Source: Balneolaceae bacterium
Lineage (GTDB): Bacteria; Bacteroidota; Rhodothermia; Balneolales; Balneolaceae
Reading direction: 5' to 3'
DNA length: 7,596 nucleotides
Assembly (NCBI GenBank): GCA_007117235.1
Contig: SKGY01000208.1
Span: 1 to 7,596 of the forward strand
Shown here: positions 5,768-7,596 of the stretch, piece after piece
How the letters are laid out: every line of letters begins with the position of its first letter
Position numbering within the stretch: position 1 is the stretch's first letter
The notes under the pieces: model-generated
The model's database searches: none
Seen by the model: the letters and a program-made list of their open reading frames with translations, nothing else
What the model was told of the DNA's origin: nothing
Made by a program: the position numbers and the translations under genes

Positions 5768-7591
5768 ATGCGAATTGGACCCAAATTACTGTTAAGTTTC
5801 TTTACAGTAGCTTTTCTTGTATTGATTACCGGGGGTGTGTCGTATTATTTCAGCAATGAGATTAAAAATGATCTTATATCTGAAAATCTCACTACCTCAG
5901 CTCAACTTCAGACCCTAACAGAAATGACGGGTGAGTTGCAAAACTCTCTGCTATATACCCGAAATTTTCTCACTGAGTCGGCCAAACGGTATTCAGGAGA
6001 TCAATCACTTTTTGTTTCTTCACAAATAAGGCAGTCTCGACAAATTGTTATGGAAAGCCTTGACCAGTTTTCCGAATCACTTGATAATATCTCTAAGATC
6101 AGGGCAACCTCAACCTCTGCGGGTGAAATATCATCTGTGAATCCAACTCAGATTACTGAGCTTTCAGACTCCCTAAGGCAGTCGTTCAGCTACTATAATT
6201 CATTGGTGAGAGAACTTTATGAACTGGATGAATCACCTGAAATGAGTAATGAGATTTTTAACATCACTATTGAACCATATTTCAGGAATACGCTATTACC
6301 TGTACTTCAGGATCTGCGCAAGGCAAATTATGCAAGTATCGATTTACAAATGGAAGTTTTACAAACAAAAGCTGATGAAACGGTAATCAAGATTGTTCTC
6401 TACTCTGTTCTCGCTTTCCTCATATCGTTGATACTTGCTACTCTTGTTTACAGATCAATTTCAAAGCCAATATCAGAATTAACTGCTGGAGCTGAGGAGA
6501 TGGGAAGTGGTAACCTTTCTCAGAGGATTGAGTTAAACACAGATGATGAGCTTTCAGATCTTGCCAAAACTCTGAACGGTATGGCAGAGAATCTGAACAA
6601 AAGCATGGTCTCGCGCACATACGTAAATAATATTATACAGTCGATGGGTGACATGTTGATTGTTACTAATCCTGATGGTGAAATTCTATTAGCCAACAAT
6701 GCTGTTAATAAAAATATAGGATTTACTTCTGAAGACCTTGTTGATACAATCTTCTGGGATCTCATTTCAGGTGAAGAGAGAGAAGAGTTCAGAATGAGTG
6801 TAAAAAGAAATAGCTCACTTGAAACACCGGTGGAAATAAAACTTGTTACTAACAGCGGCGATACAATTCCGGTAAACCTCTCTTACTCTACTCTTTCTAA
6901 AAACGGAGAAAGGGCAGATATGATTTTTGTTGCCAGTGACATTTCAGTATTGAAGGAGGCTGAGAGGAAAATTAGTGACTCCCTTGAAGAGAAAAACGTT
7001 CTTCTTTCAGAAATCCATCACAGGGTAAAGAATAATCTGGCGGTGATTACCGGTTTACTTGAGCTACAGACCTGGAACCTGAAAAGTGAAGAGGGAATAG
7101 GAGTACTGCGAGATAGCCAATTGAGGATTAAATCAATTGCTCTGGTTCATGAAAAACTTTACAAAACTGAAAACTTTGCAAATGTTTTTATTGACGACTA
7201 TATAGAAGAGCTTACAAAAGGCATCGAAGATTCATTTAATGATCCGGCAAAAAGTATCATCAGGCGCGTAAATAGTGAGAATATAAAAATGAATATCAAT
7301 CAGGCTATTCCATTCTCACTCTTACTAAACGAGGTTGTTGTAAATGCCTATCAACACGCATTTAAGGGGATATCTGATGGTTACATTAATATTGAACTTA
7401 AAGAAGTATCAGAAGGACGTCTTCAGTTGAAAGTGGAAGATAATGGTGTAGGCTTGAAAGGGGATCCTATGGATAGTGAATCTCAGGGAATGAAGCTAAT
7501 ATCTACTCTGACTTCTCAGTTAAATGGTGAATTTGAAATAAAAAATGCAGATACAAAAGGCACCATTTTTACTGTAGAGTTTCCTGCTTAA
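5768..7591 (+). CDS. Transmembrane sensor histidine kinase (HAMP-PAS-HisKA_2-HATPase_c)
   Basis: A 607-residue membrane sensor kinase that should autophosphorylate on His and pass the phosphate to a response regulator. Layout: transmembrane helix 1 (about 7-27), a helical periplasmic domain (about 28-204) that I cannot assign to a named sensor family, transmembrane helix 2 (about 206-228), HAMP (about 229-282, with KPISELTAGAEEMGSGNL), PAS (about 284-393), a short coiled coil, HisKA_2 (about 405-480) and HATPase_c (about 510-605). The phosphoacceptor is probably His418 in EIHHRVKNN (415-423), the signature of the HisKA_2/HWE-like group. ATP-site motifs are NEVVVNAYQH (N box, Asn521 and Asn526), EDNGVG (G1, Asp558), QGMKL (G2, 573-577) and KGTIF (598-602). 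There is no receiver domain and no regulator gene in the window, so its partner is elsewhere or just beyond base 7596. The start MRIGPKLLLSFF is typical of such kinases; no Shine-Dalgarno. Confidence 0.92.
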   Translation: MRIGPKLLLSFFTVAFLVLITGGVSYYFSNEIKNDLISENLTTSAQLQTLTEMTGELQNSLLYTRNFLTESAKRYSGDQSLFVSSQIRQSRQIVMESLDQFSESLDNISKIRATSTSAGEISSVNPTQITELSDSLRQSFSYYNSLVRELYELDESPEMSNEIFNITIEPYFRNTLLPVLQDLRKANYASIDLQMEVLQTKADETVIKIVLYSVLAFLISLILATLVYRSISKPISELTAGAEEMGSGNLSQRIELNTDDELSDLAKTLNGMAENLNKSMVSRTYVNNIIQSMGDMLIVTNPDGEILLANNAVNKNIGFTSEDLVDTIFWDLISGEEREEFRMSVKRNSSLETPVEIKLVTNSGDTIPVNLSYSTLSKNGERADMIFVASDISVLKEAERKISDSLEEKNVLLSEIHHRVKNNLAVITGLLELQTWNLKSEEGIGVLRDSQLRIKSIALVHEKLYKTENFANVFIDDYIEELTKGIEDSFNDPAKSIIRRVNSENIKMNINQAIPFSLLLNEVVVNAYQHAFKGISDGYINIELKEVSEGRLQLKVEDNGVGLKGDPMDSESQGMKLISTLTSQLNGEFEIKNADTKGTIFTVEFPA

Positions 7592-7596
7592 CTCAA

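Noticed and set aside
6438..6765. Minus-strand ORFs inside the sensor kinase
   Set aside because: They overlap the HAMP and PAS coding sequence and show no family features of their own.
1..7596. tRNA or rRNA genes, CRISPR arrays, insertion sequences, direct-repeat attachment sites
   Set aside because: Reading both strands showed no cloverleaf, no regularly spaced repeats, no transposase or integrase, and no terminal inverted repeats.

Overview
The window is an AT-rich stretch of ordinary bacterial chromosome with six closely packed genes. It shows no mobile element, CRISPR array, tRNA or rRNA. The best guess for the organism is Balneolota/Bacteroidota, possibly a marine or halophilic Balneolaceae. 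Supporting signs are modest GC, almost no Shine-Dalgarno sequences before the start codons, a secreted protein with Gln just after the likely signal cleavage site, an SDR and a fused E1 resembling ones I associate with that group, and a membrane HisKA_2 kinase. This placement is inference from style, not from a marker gene.

Left part (1-2303): a plus-strand SGNH/GDSL-fold protein runs tail to tail into two minus-strand genes, their stop codons overlapping by 4 bp. Its catalytic Asn and His positions are both substituted, so it may be a pseudo-hydrolase. The minus-strand genes are a secreted glycine-rich membrane-type protein built from two copies of a ~39-residue unit, and a short-chain dehydrogenase/reductase.

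Centre (2304-5656): a 164-bp divergent intergenic region separates the SDR from a plus-strand pair 15 bp apart. The first encodes a HisC-type PLP aminotransferase. The second encodes a single-chain thiamine-diphosphate 2-oxoacid dehydrogenase E1 in which alpha and beta halves are fused. The pair is probably one transcription unit. Whether the enzymes share a pathway (amino acid to 2-oxoacid to acyl-CoA) or are merely adjacent cannot be decided here; no E2 or E3 gene is present.

Right part (5657-7591): after a 111-bp spacer containing several dyads comes a transmembrane sensor histidine kinase (periplasmic helical sensor, HAMP, PAS, HisKA_2, HATPase_c). No response regulator lies in the window.

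I found no convincing new multi-gene system. The items most worth a second look are the degenerate SGNH protein, the duplicated glycine-zipper secreted protein and the aminotransferase-E1 pairing.
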